Source: an uncultured Flavobacterium sp. (GTDB lineage Bacteria > Bacteroidota > Bacteroidia > Flavobacteriales > Flavobacteriaceae). Taken from it: DNA of 64,000 nucleotides. Shown piece by piece: positions 45,070 to 54,918 of the stretch (position 1 is its first letter; each line of letters starts with the position of its first letter). The notes below the pieces were generated by a model. The model ran no database searches and was not told where the DNA came from. It saw only the letters and a program-made list of their open reading frames with translations. Position numbers and translations under genes: made by a program. The stretch lies in assembly GCF_943913405.1 (NCBI RefSeq), contig NZ_CALTYA010000004.1, positions 1-64,000 on the forward strand, given 5' to 3'.

Positions 45070-46233
45070 TTATTTCGCTGCAACAACTTTTGTAGTATCA
45101 GCAGTTGCTTTTGCAGTTGTATCTGCTGGAGCTGTTGGACCTACAGTTTCTGCTTTAGGCTCTTTTTCTGCTTTTACAGCTGAAACCAATGTTGGCTTAT
45201 CGCTTAACCATTTTTTGTAATCTGCTTCGCTTTCCACTACAATTTTCATTTGCATGTTATAGTGAGAAGGTCCACAAATTTTGTTACAAAGCAAAAGGAA
45301 ATCAAAAGTATAAGGATCAAGTGCTGTTTGACCGTTTTTAGTCAATTCAACACTTTTCTTAGCACGCAAATCGTTGATTCGAGAAACTTTCTCAACAATC
45401 TCTGGAGTTTGGCGCATTTCTTCAGTTGTTTTGTTAGGCGTGAAAGCAAACTGAGTTACCATTCCAGGAACACAGTTCATCTGTGCTCTGAAGTGCGGCA
45501 TGTAAGCAGAGTGCAAAACGTCTTGAGAACGCATTTTGAACAAAACTTTTTTACCTTTCGGCAAGTGCAATTCATTCACTACTTTATCGTCTTGTGCATT
45601 TGGATCAGAAACGTCAACTCCTAAAGTATTGATTCCTTCAATGTATCTTACGTTAGCTTTTCCTAAAACATTATCATCTCCAGAATATCTAGCTTCCCAA
45701 GAGAATTGTTTTGCATATAATTCAACAACGATTACATCTTCGTCTTCGTCAACAAACATGATGTTTGTCCAAGCATATAATCCGTAAAGGATCAAACCTG
45801 CCAAAACGATTACTGGAATAATTGTCCAGATAAATTCTAATTTGTCATTATCAGCAAAGTATAATGCTTTTTGTCCTTCTTTACCTCTGTATTTGTAAGC
45901 GAAGTAATGTAAAAGTGCCTGAGTCAAGATTTGAACAACAAAGATCAATATCATTGAAATCCACATCAAATTATCTACATCCTGACCGTGTTCAGAAGCA
46001 GAGTTGCTCATCAAAGGCAAATCTCCAAATTTCACAACACAAATAATCATCGTCAGATAGATGAATACCAAAAAGGCAAACATCAAGTATCCATTCACAT
46101 TATTATCTTTATCGCTAGCGATCTGTGAATTATCACTGTGAGCGCCAACTTGAGTCAAATCGAAAATTTTAGTCAACTGCCAAATAGCGACAGCTAATAA
46201 AACTAAAACTATAATTACCAACAAACTTGTCAT
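45070..46233 (-). CDS. Cytochrome c oxidase subunit II
   Basis: A 387-residue subunit that takes electrons at the binuclear CuA centre. There are three hydrophobic segments (about 1-16, 50-68, 90-115 and 135-157, the first possibly an anchor), then the periplasmic cupredoxin domain. The CuA ligands are present: CNKICGPSHYNM (Cys, Cys, His, Met with correct spacing, about residues 311-322) and the upstream His in LHSAYMPHFRAQ. The usual Ser-Glu between the cysteines is Asn-Lys here. The C-terminal tail (about 355-387) is rich in Ala, Thr and Pro. No haem c domain, so not a caa3-type subunit. Confidence 0.95.
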   Translation of the reverse strand: MTSLLVIIVLVLLAVAIWQLTKIFDLTQVGAHSDNSQIASDKDNNVNGYLMFAFLVFIYLTMIICVVKFGDLPLMSNSASEHGQDVDNLMWISMILIFVVQILTQALLHYFAYKYRGKEGQKALYFADNDKLEFIWTIIPVIVLAGLILYGLYAWTNIMFVDEDEDVIVVELYAKQFSWEARYSGDDNVLGKANVRYIEGINTLGVDVSDPNAQDDKVVNELHLPKGKKVLFKMRSQDVLHSAYMPHFRAQMNCVPGMVTQFAFTPNKTTEEMRQTPEIVEKVSRINDLRAKKSVELTKNGQTALDPYTFDFLLLCNKICGPSHYNMQMKIVVESEADYKKWLSDKPTLVSAVKAEKEPKAETVGPTAPADTTAKATADTTKVVAAK

Positions 46234-46251
46234 CTGTTTTTTCTTTAAATA

Positions 46252-47781
46252 TTAATAATGAAAATGTTTACTTTCTTCAATAAATGGGTTTCTTTTTGCC
46301 AATAGTGGAGATTTAGTAAGTGCAGTGAAAACTACCAAAATAAATAATCCAAGGAAGAAAAGTACCCCACCAATTTCAGCGAATCCGATGAACCAACGGT
46401 CTCCAACTGTTGCTGGCATAATCATGTTATAGAAATCAATATAGTGACCTGCCAAGATTACGACACCAGCCATTACAATGATCCAAGTAAGACGTTTGAA
46501 ATCTGTATTGATCAAAATCAAAACTGGGAAAAGGAAGTTCATAACTACCATTCCAAAGAAAGGTAAGTTATATTGTTCAATTCTAGTGATGAAATAAGTG
46601 ATCTCTTCAGGAATATTAGCATACCAGATCAACATGAATTGTGAGAACCATAAGTATGTCCAGAATACACTGATACCAAACATAAATTTAGCTAAATCGT
46701 GGATGTGGCTTGTGTTCACATATTCTAAATATCCTCTTGATTTTAAGTATAAAGTAACCATTGCAATTACAGTAATACCGCTTACGAAGAAACTTGCAAA
46801 TACATACCATCCAAACAAAGTACTGAACCAGTGAGGATCAACAGACATAATCCAGTCCCAAGACATGATTGATTCTGTAACGATAAAGAATACCAAGAAT
46901 CCTGCAGACATTTTAAAGTTCTTTTTGTAGAAAGAATTGTCGCTAGCTTCATCTTGAGCCAAACAATTTTTTCTAGAAAAATGTCTGTAAAGGTTCCATC
47001 CGATGATGAAAACCGCTGCTCTGATCAACCAGAAATATTCGTTAAGATATCCTGATTTATTAGAAATCAATTTATCAAATTTTGGGCTTGCTGGATCAAT
47101 CAAATCTTTATCCATCCAAACAAAAAGGTGGTGGAAGTGAAAAGCTCCTAAAGCTAAAAGTATAAATACGATTACAGAACCTACAGGCAAGTAAGCCGTA
47201 ATTCCTTGCATAACTCTAAACAAAACTGGAGACCAGCCTGCTTGTGCTACTTGTTGGATTGCATAGAAAGCAAGAGCTCCTAAAGAAATCAACATAAAGA
47301 ACAAAGCAGCAACATAAACCGCAGCCCAAGGCTTGTTTGTCAATTGGTGATAAACGTGCTCCACATGTTTTGCATGTTCAGCGTGAGCGTCGTGTCCGCC
47401 TTCTGCTTTGTCATGACCGTGTGCAACAACTGCAGCATGGTCATCATGATGTTCTTCGGCAGAAGCAACCGCATGAACTGTATCTTTTACAGTTGAAAGT
47501 GAATCAACGTGAACGGAATCAGCTGGTTTAGTTTCAGCAACTGCTTCATGATTTTCATGAACTTCAGCAGCGTGAGCTTCAACTGCAGGATGTGCTTCAT
47601 GAGCATCATGTCCAGCCGCAGCTTCGTGATGTCCACCGTGAGCACTTTCCTCATCCTTTAAAATTTTCTCTACGTCAGCTGTATTTTTTGGTGCAGTTAA
47701 AAAACCATATCCTATCCCAAGGATACCTACAACCATAAGGATGATAGACAGAGTTTTTAATTTGCTTGAAAATGTGTACAT
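46252..47781 (-). CDS. actF: Alternative complex III subunit ActF (quinol:cytochrome c oxidoreductase membrane subunit)
   Basis: A 509-residue membrane subunit of alternative complex III, related to ActC/NrfD-like proteins, with about ten helices. An N-terminal helix (about 9-29) is followed by a long polar segment (residues 45-145) with 22 histidines between His48 and His145. The remaining helices start near 155. The histidine-rich segment is an addition to the core fold and may bind metal. The gene sits 18 bases before cox2, linking the quinol oxidase complex to the terminal oxidase. Confidence 0.93.
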   Translation of the reverse strand: MYTFSSKLKTLSIILMVVGILGIGYGFLTAPKNTADVEKILKDEESAHGGHHEAAAGHDAHEAHPAVEAHAAEVHENHEAVAETKPADSVHVDSLSTVKDTVHAVASAEEHHDDHAAVVAHGHDKAEGGHDAHAEHAKHVEHVYHQLTNKPWAAVYVAALFFMLISLGALAFYAIQQVAQAGWSPVLFRVMQGITAYLPVGSVIVFILLALGAFHFHHLFVWMDKDLIDPASPKFDKLISNKSGYLNEYFWLIRAAVFIIGWNLYRHFSRKNCLAQDEASDNSFYKKNFKMSAGFLVFFIVTESIMSWDWIMSVDPHWFSTLFGWYVFASFFVSGITVIAMVTLYLKSRGYLEYVNTSHIHDLAKFMFGISVFWTYLWFSQFMLIWYANIPEEITYFITRIEQYNLPFFGMVVMNFLFPVLILINTDFKRLTWIIVMAGVVILAGHYIDFYNMIMPATVGDRWFIGFAEIGGVLFFLGLFILVVFTALTKSPLLAKRNPFIEESKHFHY

Positions 47782-47808
47782 ATCTATTAAGATCAGTTTG
47801 TTCTACAA

Positions 47809-48354
47809 TTATAATTCACTTTTTAGCTTCATCACGTGAGCTGCAACCATCCAACGTTCTTCTTTTGTCAATTGATTTGCATGAGAACCCATTGCATTCA
47901 ATCCATAAGTTTCTACGTGGAATATACTTCCTTCTGTGATAACTCTATCTGCATAACTTGGAACACCAAGGAATTTTTCTCTTTTCACTAAGTTTCCTTT
48001 TCCGTCTCCTTTTTCACCGTGGCAAATTGCACAGTAGATTCCGAAAAGCTGTGCTCCTTTTTCAGAAGTTTTAGCAACAGAATCTAGTGGTGATTTCAAA
48101 TTAGCTTTTGCCAATTCATAACCAGCAGTTGAATTTTCATATTCATAAGGCTCAAATCCTCTTGGAATAGAACCTTTTGCAGGAAGCTGTCCTTCTTTTC
48201 CGTTTGCAAAAGCATCAGACTCAGAATAGGTTTCATAGCCTACTGACTGATACATATTAGGAAAGTACTGATAGTTTGGCTGTTTCTTGTTGTGACAAGA
48301 AACGGCTGTTATCGCAATTCCTACCAAAAGTGTTACTTTATATAAACTTTTCAT
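47809..48354 (-). CDS. actE: Alternative complex III subunit ActE, monohaem cytochrome c lipoprotein
   Basis: A 181-residue periplasmic-facing cytochrome. The signal sequence ends in AVSC, so Cys20 is probably lipidated. The haem site is CAICHGEKGDGKGN near residue 112, with a downstream Met (LNAMGSHANQ) as the likely axial ligand. It carries electrons out of the complex toward the oxidase. It lies 7 bases after actD and 27 bases before actF. Confidence 0.93.
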   Translation of the reverse strand: MKSLYKVTLLVGIAITAVSCHNKKQPNYQYFPNMYQSVGYETYSESDAFANGKEGQLPAKGSIPRGFEPYEYENSTAGYELAKANLKSPLDSVAKTSEKGAQLFGIYCAICHGEKGDGKGNLVKREKFLGVPSYADRVITEGSIFHVETYGLNAMGSHANQLTKEERWMVAAHVMKLKSEL

Positions 48355-48361
48355 ATCTCTC

Positions 48362-48886
48362 TTAATGCTTTTCTATTACTTTAACTTCTACTGCTCCAGT
48401 ATTTTGAAAAAATGAAACCAATTCATTTTCATCTCCGTGTACTGCAACTTCCATTAAAAAATGGTCATCAGTAGTTCTTACATCTGGATTTTCAGCTTTT
48501 TTGAATGGCCACAATCTGCTTCTCATATAAAAAGTGATTACCATTAAGTGAGCTGCAAAAAATACTGTCAACTCGAACATTACCGGAACGAAAGCCGGCA
48601 TATTTTGAATGTAACTGAAACTTGGCTTACCACCAATATCTTGTGGCCAGTCAGAAATCATGATATAATTCATCATTGTTGTGGCTACAGACAATCCTAT
48701 TAATCCGTAAATAAATGCGCAGATTGCTAATCTTGTTGGTGCAATTCCCATTGCTTTGTCCAATCCGTGAACAGGAAAAGGCGTGAAAACTTCTTCAATA
48801 TGGTGATGAGCAGCACGTGTTTTCTTAACGGCATCCATAAGCACATCATCATCATTATAAATAGCGTATATAACTTTATTACTCAT
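48362..48886 (-). CDS. actD: Alternative complex III subunit ActD (DUF3341)
   Basis: A 174-residue membrane subunit with two central helices (about 55-75 and 98-120) flanked by hydrophilic parts, the DUF3341 pattern. The start AIYNDDDVLMDAVKKTR and VFTPFPVHGLDKAMG are characteristic. Its ATG overlaps the stop of actC by eight bases (ATGAGTAA), so translation is coupled. Confidence 0.93.
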   Translation of the reverse strand: MSNKVIYAIYNDDDVLMDAVKKTRAAHHHIEEVFTPFPVHGLDKAMGIAPTRLAICAFIYGLIGLSVATTMMNYIMISDWPQDIGGKPSFSYIQNMPAFVPVMFELTVFFAAHLMVITFYMRSRLWPFKKAENPDVRTTDDHFLMEVAVHGDENELVSFFQNTGAVEVKVIEKH

Positions 48887-50282
48887 GGTGTGAATGTTTA
48901 TTTTCTTCTCTATGTTTTTTATAATTATCTCCAGAAGATTTCAAGATTGTTTTAACCTCTGCTTGAGCGATCACAGGGAAAGATCTAGCATACAATAAGA
49001 ATAATACAAAGAAGAAACCAATTGTTCCGATATAAATTCCAATATCTACAAATGTTGGTGAGAACATTGTCCAAGAAGATGGAAGGTAATCTCTGTGTAA
49101 TGAAGTTACGATAATTACGAAACGCTCAAACCACATACCGATATTTACCACGATTGAGATTACGAAAGAGAACATGATACTTGTTCTTAATTTTTTGAAC
49201 CACATAAACTGTGGAGAGAATACGTTGCAAGTCATCATCGCCCAGTAAGCCCAAGCGTAAGGACCAGTTGCTCTGTTTAAGAAAGCATATTGTTCGTATT
49301 CAACACCTGAATACCAAGCTACGAATAATTCTGTGATATAAGCAACACCTACGATAGAACCTGTAATCATGATTACGATATTCATCAATTCGATATGTTG
49401 TAATGTTATATAAGCTTCAAGGTTTGAAACTTTTCTCATGATGATAAGCAAGGTGTTTACCATTGCAAATCCTGAGAATACCGCTCCAGCAACGAAGTAT
49501 GGAGGGAAGATTGTGGTATGCCATCCTGGGATTACAGAAGTAGCAAAGTCAAAAGATACGATCGTGTGCACAGAAAGTACAAGTGGCGTTGCCAAACCTG
49601 CAAGAACCAAAGATACTTCTTCGAAACGTTGCCAGTCTTTTGCTCTACCGCTCCAACCGAAGCTCAAGATTGAATAAACTCTTTTTGTGAAAGGCGTTAC
49701 AGCTCTATCTCTAAGCATTGCGAAATCTGGAAGCAAACCTGTCCACCAGAAAACCAATGATACAGAAAGATAAGTAGAAATCGCGAATACGTCCCAAAGC
49801 AATGGCGAGTTAAAGTTAACCCATAATGAACCAAATTGATTCGGGATTGGCAATACCCAGTATCCTAACCATGGACGACCCATGTGGATGATTGGGAATA
49901 AACCTGCTTGAACTACAGAGAAGATAGTCATTGCCTCCGCAGAACGGTTAATAGCCATTCTCCATTTTTGACGGAACAATAAAAGTACCGCTGAAATCAA
50001 TGTTCCTGCGTGACCGATACCAACCCACCAAACGAAGTTCGTGATATCCCAAGCCCAGCCAACTGTTTTATTTAATCCCCATGTACCGATACCAGTAGAG
50101 ACAGTGTATATGATACAGCCGAGTCCCCAAAGGAAAGCGACTAGTGCGATTGAAAATACAATCCACCATTGTTTGTTGGCTCTTCCTTCAACAGGCGCGG
50201 CAACATCTACTGTTACGTCGTGATAAGATTTATCACCTATAACTAAAGGTTTTCTAATGGGTGCTTCGTAGTGAGACGACAT
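48879..50282 (-). CDS. actC: Alternative complex III subunit ActC (NrfD/PsrC family quinol-binding membrane subunit)
   Basis: A 467-residue integral membrane protein with about ten helices of the NrfD/polysulphide reductase family, which holds the quinol site and a proton path. Conserved stretches include WWVGIGHAGTLISAVLLLFR and HTIVSFDFATSVIPGWHTTI. The C-terminus ends in a short charged, histidine-containing tail (NKHSHHE). It overlaps actD by eight bases and follows actB after 38 bases. Confidence 0.94.
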   Translation of the reverse strand: MSSHYEAPIRKPLVIGDKSYHDVTVDVAAPVEGRANKQWWIVFSIALVAFLWGLGCIIYTVSTGIGTWGLNKTVGWAWDITNFVWWVGIGHAGTLISAVLLLFRQKWRMAINRSAEAMTIFSVVQAGLFPIIHMGRPWLGYWVLPIPNQFGSLWVNFNSPLLWDVFAISTYLSVSLVFWWTGLLPDFAMLRDRAVTPFTKRVYSILSFGWSGRAKDWQRFEEVSLVLAGLATPLVLSVHTIVSFDFATSVIPGWHTTIFPPYFVAGAVFSGFAMVNTLLIIMRKVSNLEAYITLQHIELMNIVIMITGSIVGVAYITELFVAWYSGVEYEQYAFLNRATGPYAWAYWAMMTCNVFSPQFMWFKKLRTSIMFSFVISIVVNIGMWFERFVIIVTSLHRDYLPSSWTMFSPTFVDIGIYIGTIGFFFVLFLLYARSFPVIAQAEVKTILKSSGDNYKKHREENKHSHHE

Positions 50283-50320
50283 AATCCTTTATCTTATTTC
50301 TTAATTAATTATTTATTGAC

Positions 50321-53300
50321 TTAGGTATTTCTAACTTTTACGTGATAGAATACATTAGGTTTTGTTCCAACGTGCTCTAACAAATGATACATTCTTTCGT
50401 CTTGCTCTAATTTAGCAATCGGGCTTTCTTTATCATTCACATCACCAAACACCATCGATCCTGAAGTACAAGCTGCAGAGCAAGCACAAGTATCATTGAA
50501 TTCACCAGATTTCACTGGTCTTCCTTCTCTCTTCGCTTTCAAGATGACAGCTTGAGTAGATTGAATACAGAAAGAGCATTTTTCCATAACCCCTCTTGAA
50601 CGAACAACTACGTCTGGATTCAATACCATACGACCTAAATCGTCATTCATGTGGTAATCAAATTCTGAATTTTTGTTGTACAAGAACCAGTTGAAACGAC
50701 GTACTTTATAAGGACAGTTGTTCGCACAGTAACGAGTTCCAACACATCTGTTATACGCCATATGGTTTTGACCTTGACGACCATGTGATGTTGCAGCAAC
50801 AGGACAAACCGTCTCACATGGAGCGTGGTTACAGTGCTGGCACATTACTGGCTGGAATGCCACTTGTGGGTTATCCGCAGGATGTTCTAATTCTCCAAAC
50901 CCCCCTAAAGAGCCTTTGTCTCCGAACAATCCTTCGAAATTTTCTTTTTTCTCGTCGTCTTTTGCGAAAGTTTCTTCAGAAGAATAGTATCTGTCAATAC
51001 GCAACCAGTGCATATCACGGCTTCTTCTTACTTCAGATTTTCCAACAACAGGAACGTTATTTTCAGCATGACAAGCAATAACGCAAGCGCCACAACCCGT
51101 ACATGAATTTAAGTCAATTGATAATTTGAAATGGTGGCCAACTGAACGATCAAATGATTCCCATAAATCAACAGTATTTGCTTTTACAGGATTGTGATCT
51201 AATGACACCATCGGAGCAGGATTCCAAACAGAAGCGTCTTCTTTTTCAAAAACATCTAAAGTAGTTTCCTTGATAATATCTCCTCTTCCCATCAAAGTTC
51301 TTTGCAACTGAACGCAAGCGAATTCGTGTTCTCCGCTAGCTTTAGTTACTTTAGCAACTTGATTAGAATTAGAATTTGCATATAAAGCATAAGCATTTAC
51401 ACCTACTTGCATTTCTTCTTTCATCGATTCTTTACGGCCGTAACCTAAAGCAACACCGATTGTTCCAACAGCTTGACCTGGCTGGATGATTACTGGAACT
51501 TTTTCCAATTTCACACCGCCAACTTCGATAGTAACATAGCTACCATTCAAGCCACCGTTTGCAACGTTATAATTTTCAAGGTCTAATCTTGCCGCATCTG
51601 CTTTAGAAACAGTTACGTAGTTATCCCAAGAAACACGAGTGATTGGATCTGGAAATTCTTGCAACCAAGGGTTATTTGCTTGCTGACCGTCTCCCATTCC
51701 CGTTTTAGTATACAATACTAATTCGAAATCTCCTTGTTTTTTAGCTTGTGACAAAGTTGAAGCTGCACTTGCATAATCAGCAGAACCTGAAGCAACAGAA
51801 GTTACTGGCGTAGCATAAACTCCGTCGTGAACTAATTTATTCCAAGTTGTACCAGTTGCAATTGAAGAACTAACTGCTTTTAAGTAATCGTAGTATGAAG
51901 TCGAATTATCAGACCAAAGCAATAAAGCTTCCTGAAATTGTCTTGTATCAAATAAAGGACGAATCGTTGGTTGCGTGATGCTGTAATTTCCTTTAGAAAT
52001 CGTAACGTCACCCCAAGATTCTAAGTAATGTGGTGCTGGAGCAGCAATTTTAGAAAGAACAGCTGTTTCATCTTCTTTTAAAGAGAAAGCAACAGACAAT
52101 TCTACTTTTTTCAATCCTTCAGCGAAGTCTTTTGAAGCCGCTAAAGTATAAACCGGATTAACACCGCTCATAATTAATGTATGAACAGAACCAGCTTTCA
52201 TATCAGCTACTAATTGAGCAACTGCTTTTGCATCACCTTTTCTTGTAAGCCTAGCTGAAGAAGGATTAAAAGCTTGAGATTGCAATGCGTTGTTAATTGC
52301 GAAAACCAACAATTGCGCATTTACATCATCCAAACCAGAAACCAAAACTCCTTTTGAACCAGCTGCTTTTAATTGCTGTGCTGCTTTTACTACGTCATTC
52401 TCTTGAGAGATTTTTTGAGTAGAAACTGAAGCACCAGTAATTAAGTTATAAATTTTAACTAAAGCTTGTTTTTGATCCGTAATTGTCAACGGAATACGCT
52501 TGTCAGCATTTGCGCCCGACAAAGACATATTTGACTCCAACTGAATATGCTTAGACATCACTCCGTTTTTAGGAACACGCCCTTTAGCATATCCTCCGTC
52601 AAATCCTCCACCTTGCCAGTCTCCTAAGAAATCAGCACCGACAGAAACAATAACGTTAGCTTTTGAAAAGTCATAATCAGCTAAAGCTCTTTCACCATAT
52701 GCCATTTGGAAAGCATCCAAAGCATTTGATTCAGAAACCGCGTCATATACTATATGTTTTGCAGCAGGATTTTTAGCAATAAATTCTGCAATTAATTTAT
52801 CTGTAGAAGGGCTCGCCATTGTATTGGTAAGCAAAACAACTTGTTTTCCTGAAGCTTTAGCTTGAGCAAGACCTGCTTTTACTTTCGCATCTACATCAGA
52901 CCAAGAAGCTCCTTTTTTATCAATCTTTGGCGCTTTTAAACGCGTGCTGTCATATAAAGAAAGAACAGAAGCGTGAACTCTTGCATTTGCACTAAGTTTT
53001 ACTCCGTCAAGCGTATTATTCTCTACTTTAATCGGACGGCCTTCACGAGTTTTAATTAATATATTAGCAAAATCAAAACCATCAGCAATTGTAGTTGCAT
53101 AATAATCAGCCACACCCGGAATAATTTCTTCCGGCTGTACTACGTAAGGAATCGATTTGATTACCGGACCTTCGCAAGCAGCCAATGAAGCAGCAGCAGT
53201 ACTAAATCCTACATATTTTAAGAAATCACGACGTGAAGTTGATGATGCTGATAATGATTCTTTATCTCCTAAAAACTCTTCCACAGGGATCGGTTCTGCG

Positions 53301-53386
53301 AATTCGTTATTTCTGAGCGTCTCAACAATAGAACTATTATCGTTTAGTTCTTCAACACTTTTCCAGTATTTTTTGTTTGATGACAT
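50321..53386 (-). CDS. actB: Alternative complex III subunit ActB (molybdopterin-like and 4Fe-4S protein)
   Basis: A 1021-residue periplasmic iron-sulphur subunit, a fusion of a molybdoenzyme-like domain (no cofactor expected) and a ferredoxin-type domain. A twin-arginine motif SRRDFLKYVG (Arg52-Arg53) precedes a hydrophobic stretch ending at Cys71, which could be a lipidated residue. The C-terminal part has the cysteine clusters CTGCGACVIAC, CQHCNHAPCETVC, CVGTRYCANNC and CSFCIQ, with CACSAAC further on. These wire electrons from quinol to the haems of ActA and ActE. It is second in the operon. Confidence 0.95.
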   Translation of the reverse strand: MSSNKKYWKSVEELNDNSSIVETLRNNEFAEPIPVEEFLGDKESLSASSTSRRDFLKYVGFSTAAASLAACEGPVIKSIPYVVQPEEIIPGVADYYATTIADGFDFANILIKTREGRPIKVENNTLDGVKLSANARVHASVLSLYDSTRLKAPKIDKKGASWSDVDAKVKAGLAQAKASGKQVVLLTNTMASPSTDKLIAEFIAKNPAAKHIVYDAVSESNALDAFQMAYGERALADYDFSKANVIVSVGADFLGDWQGGGFDGGYAKGRVPKNGVMSKHIQLESNMSLSGANADKRIPLTITDQKQALVKIYNLITGASVSTQKISQENDVVKAAQQLKAAGSKGVLVSGLDDVNAQLLVFAINNALQSQAFNPSSARLTRKGDAKAVAQLVADMKAGSVHTLIMSGVNPVYTLAASKDFAEGLKKVELSVAFSLKEDETAVLSKIAAPAPHYLESWGDVTISKGNYSITQPTIRPLFDTRQFQEALLLWSDNSTSYYDYLKAVSSSIATGTTWNKLVHDGVYATPVTSVASGSADYASAASTLSQAKKQGDFELVLYTKTGMGDGQQANNPWLQEFPDPITRVSWDNYVTVSKADAARLDLENYNVANGGLNGSYVTIEVGGVKLEKVPVIIQPGQAVGTIGVALGYGRKESMKEEMQVGVNAYALYANSNSNQVAKVTKASGEHEFACVQLQRTLMGRGDIIKETTLDVFEKEDASVWNPAPMVSLDHNPVKANTVDLWESFDRSVGHHFKLSIDLNSCTGCGACVIACHAENNVPVVGKSEVRRSRDMHWLRIDRYYSSEETFAKDDEKKENFEGLFGDKGSLGGFGELEHPADNPQVAFQPVMCQHCNHAPCETVCPVAATSHGRQGQNHMAYNRCVGTRYCANNCPYKVRRFNWFLYNKNSEFDYHMNDDLGRMVLNPDVVVRSRGVMEKCSFCIQSTQAVILKAKREGRPVKSGEFNDTCACSAACTSGSMVFGDVNDKESPIAKLEQDERMYHLLEHVGTKPNVFYHVKVRNT

Positions 53387-53421
53387 CGTATATTATATAT
53401 AAATTATCTTAATAAATTTGA

Positions 53422-54747
53422 TTAATAGTGGCATTTTCCACATTCTAAACCACCCATTTCTGCAGCAGTAAGCTTGTCTTTACCATATTTTTTAGCTAAT
53501 TCAGCATGGATCTTGTCATAGTAAGCATTGCCCTCCATTTTAACATCCGTTTTGCGGTGACAGTCAACACACCATCCCATTGTCAATGGAGAGAATTGCT
53601 CCATGATTTCCAATGTTTCAACTGGTCCGTGACAAGTTTGACATTCAACACCAGCAACAATTACGTGCTGAGAGTGGTTGAAGTAAACAAAATCAGGCAA
53701 GTTGTGAATTCTAACCCATTTCACCGGCTTAGTAACTCCTGTATATTTTTGACCTGCTTTATCCCAGCCAACAGCATCGTATAATTTTTGTATTTCTCCA
53801 TCATAGAAAGCCTTGCTGTGTTCTGGAGTTCCAGTTTCTTCAGCAACTTCTGAAATATTTTTGTGGCAGTTCATACAAACATTCAATGAAGGAATACCTG
53901 CATTTTTACTAACTCTAGCTGATGAGTGACAGTATTTACAATCAATACCGTTATCACCTGCGTGAATTTTATGAGAATAGTGGATTGGCTGGATTGGCTG
54001 ATAACCTTGATCAACACCCACTTGCATTAAGAATCCGTAAACGAAATAACCGCTTGCAAGCAACAATAAGATCGAAGTTACCAATACTAAAAATTGGTTT
54101 CTTGCGAAAGCAACCCAAATCGGCACGGTTGGCTCTTTGTGAGCAGCTTCAATTCCGTTAGCTTTTGCGATTTTTCCTAAAACATTATTTACAAGGAAAA
54201 GCATCACAACCAACATCGCCATTACCAATGCCAAAGCACCAAGAATGATATTGTTTGAAACGCCGCTTCCAGCATCGCCAGCACCTCCTCCATCAACACT
54301 AGCACCGCCAGCCGCAGCTTTCGGTTCAGGTTTTGGCTGAGAAGTATACGCTAAAATATTATCAATATCCGCATCTGACAACTGAGGAAACGCAGTCATT
54401 ACTGACTTGTTATTTTCTTCAAAAACTTTTACTGCCGCAGCATCGCCAGATTTAATTAATTTCTGACTATCCTTGATCCAAGCATGCAACCATTTAGTGT
54501 CGTGTCTTTCTGTAACCCCTCTTAATGCAGGACCTGTCATTTTCGCATCTAATTTATGACACGCAGCACAGTTTGCATTAAACAAAGCTTTACCCGCACC
54601 AGCGTCACCCGCTCCTGCAGGAGCAGCAGCCTCGGCAGCCGGAGCAGCCGCGTCTTGAGCATAAGATGTAGCGGAAAATGATAGCAGAAGCGCTAAACTA
54701 AACAGTAATATTCTTGAAATCGAATTATGGTTACCCACCTTTTTCAT
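53422..54747 (-). CDS. actA: Alternative complex III subunit ActA, multihaem cytochrome c
   Basis: A 441-residue membrane-anchored cytochrome with a signal peptide (about 1-30). It has six CxxCH sites: one in an N-terminal monohaem domain (CAACH, about residue 58) and five in the C-terminal domain after a membrane helix (CKYCH, CMNCH, CQTCH, CVDCH, CGKCH). The extra N-terminal monohaem domain makes it a fusion compared with a plain pentahaem ActA. It is first in the act-cox operon, with a consensus promoter at 54835-54864. Confidence 0.94.
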   Translation of the reverse strand: MKKVGNHNSISRILLFSLALLLSFSATSYAQDAAAPAAEAAAPAGAGDAGAGKALFNANCAACHKLDAKMTGPALRGVTERHDTKWLHAWIKDSQKLIKSGDAAAVKVFEENNKSVMTAFPQLSDADIDNILAYTSQPKPEPKAAAGGASVDGGGAGDAGSGVSNNIILGALALVMAMLVVMLFLVNNVLGKIAKANGIEAAHKEPTVPIWVAFARNQFLVLVTSILLLLASGYFVYGFLMQVGVDQGYQPIQPIHYSHKIHAGDNGIDCKYCHSSARVSKNAGIPSLNVCMNCHKNISEVAEETGTPEHSKAFYDGEIQKLYDAVGWDKAGQKYTGVTKPVKWVRIHNLPDFVYFNHSQHVIVAGVECQTCHGPVETLEIMEQFSPLTMGWCVDCHRKTDVKMEGNAYYDKIHAELAKKYGKDKLTAAEMGGLECGKCHY

Positions 54748-54834
54748 ATTTAAAATGATTATCGACTAATTTGTGGTATGGTTTTTTCTATCAATTTTTA
54801 ATAGAAAACGCAATACGTTGTTTTAAACTTTGCA

Positions 54835-54864
54835 CAAAAATACGACTTAAGAACTATTCTCAAA
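54835..54864 (-). promoter_or_regulatory. Promoter of actABCDEF-cox2-cox1 operon
   Basis: On the minus strand TTTG (54861-54864), an 18-base spacer and TATTTTTG (54835-54842) match the Bacteroidota consensus closely. The leader before the actA ATG would be about 80 bases. Confidence 0.7.
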
Positions 54865-54918
54865 ACCCTAAAGAACTCTTAATAATCAATTTATATTAAT
54901 TCTAAATAATTTTTTTAA

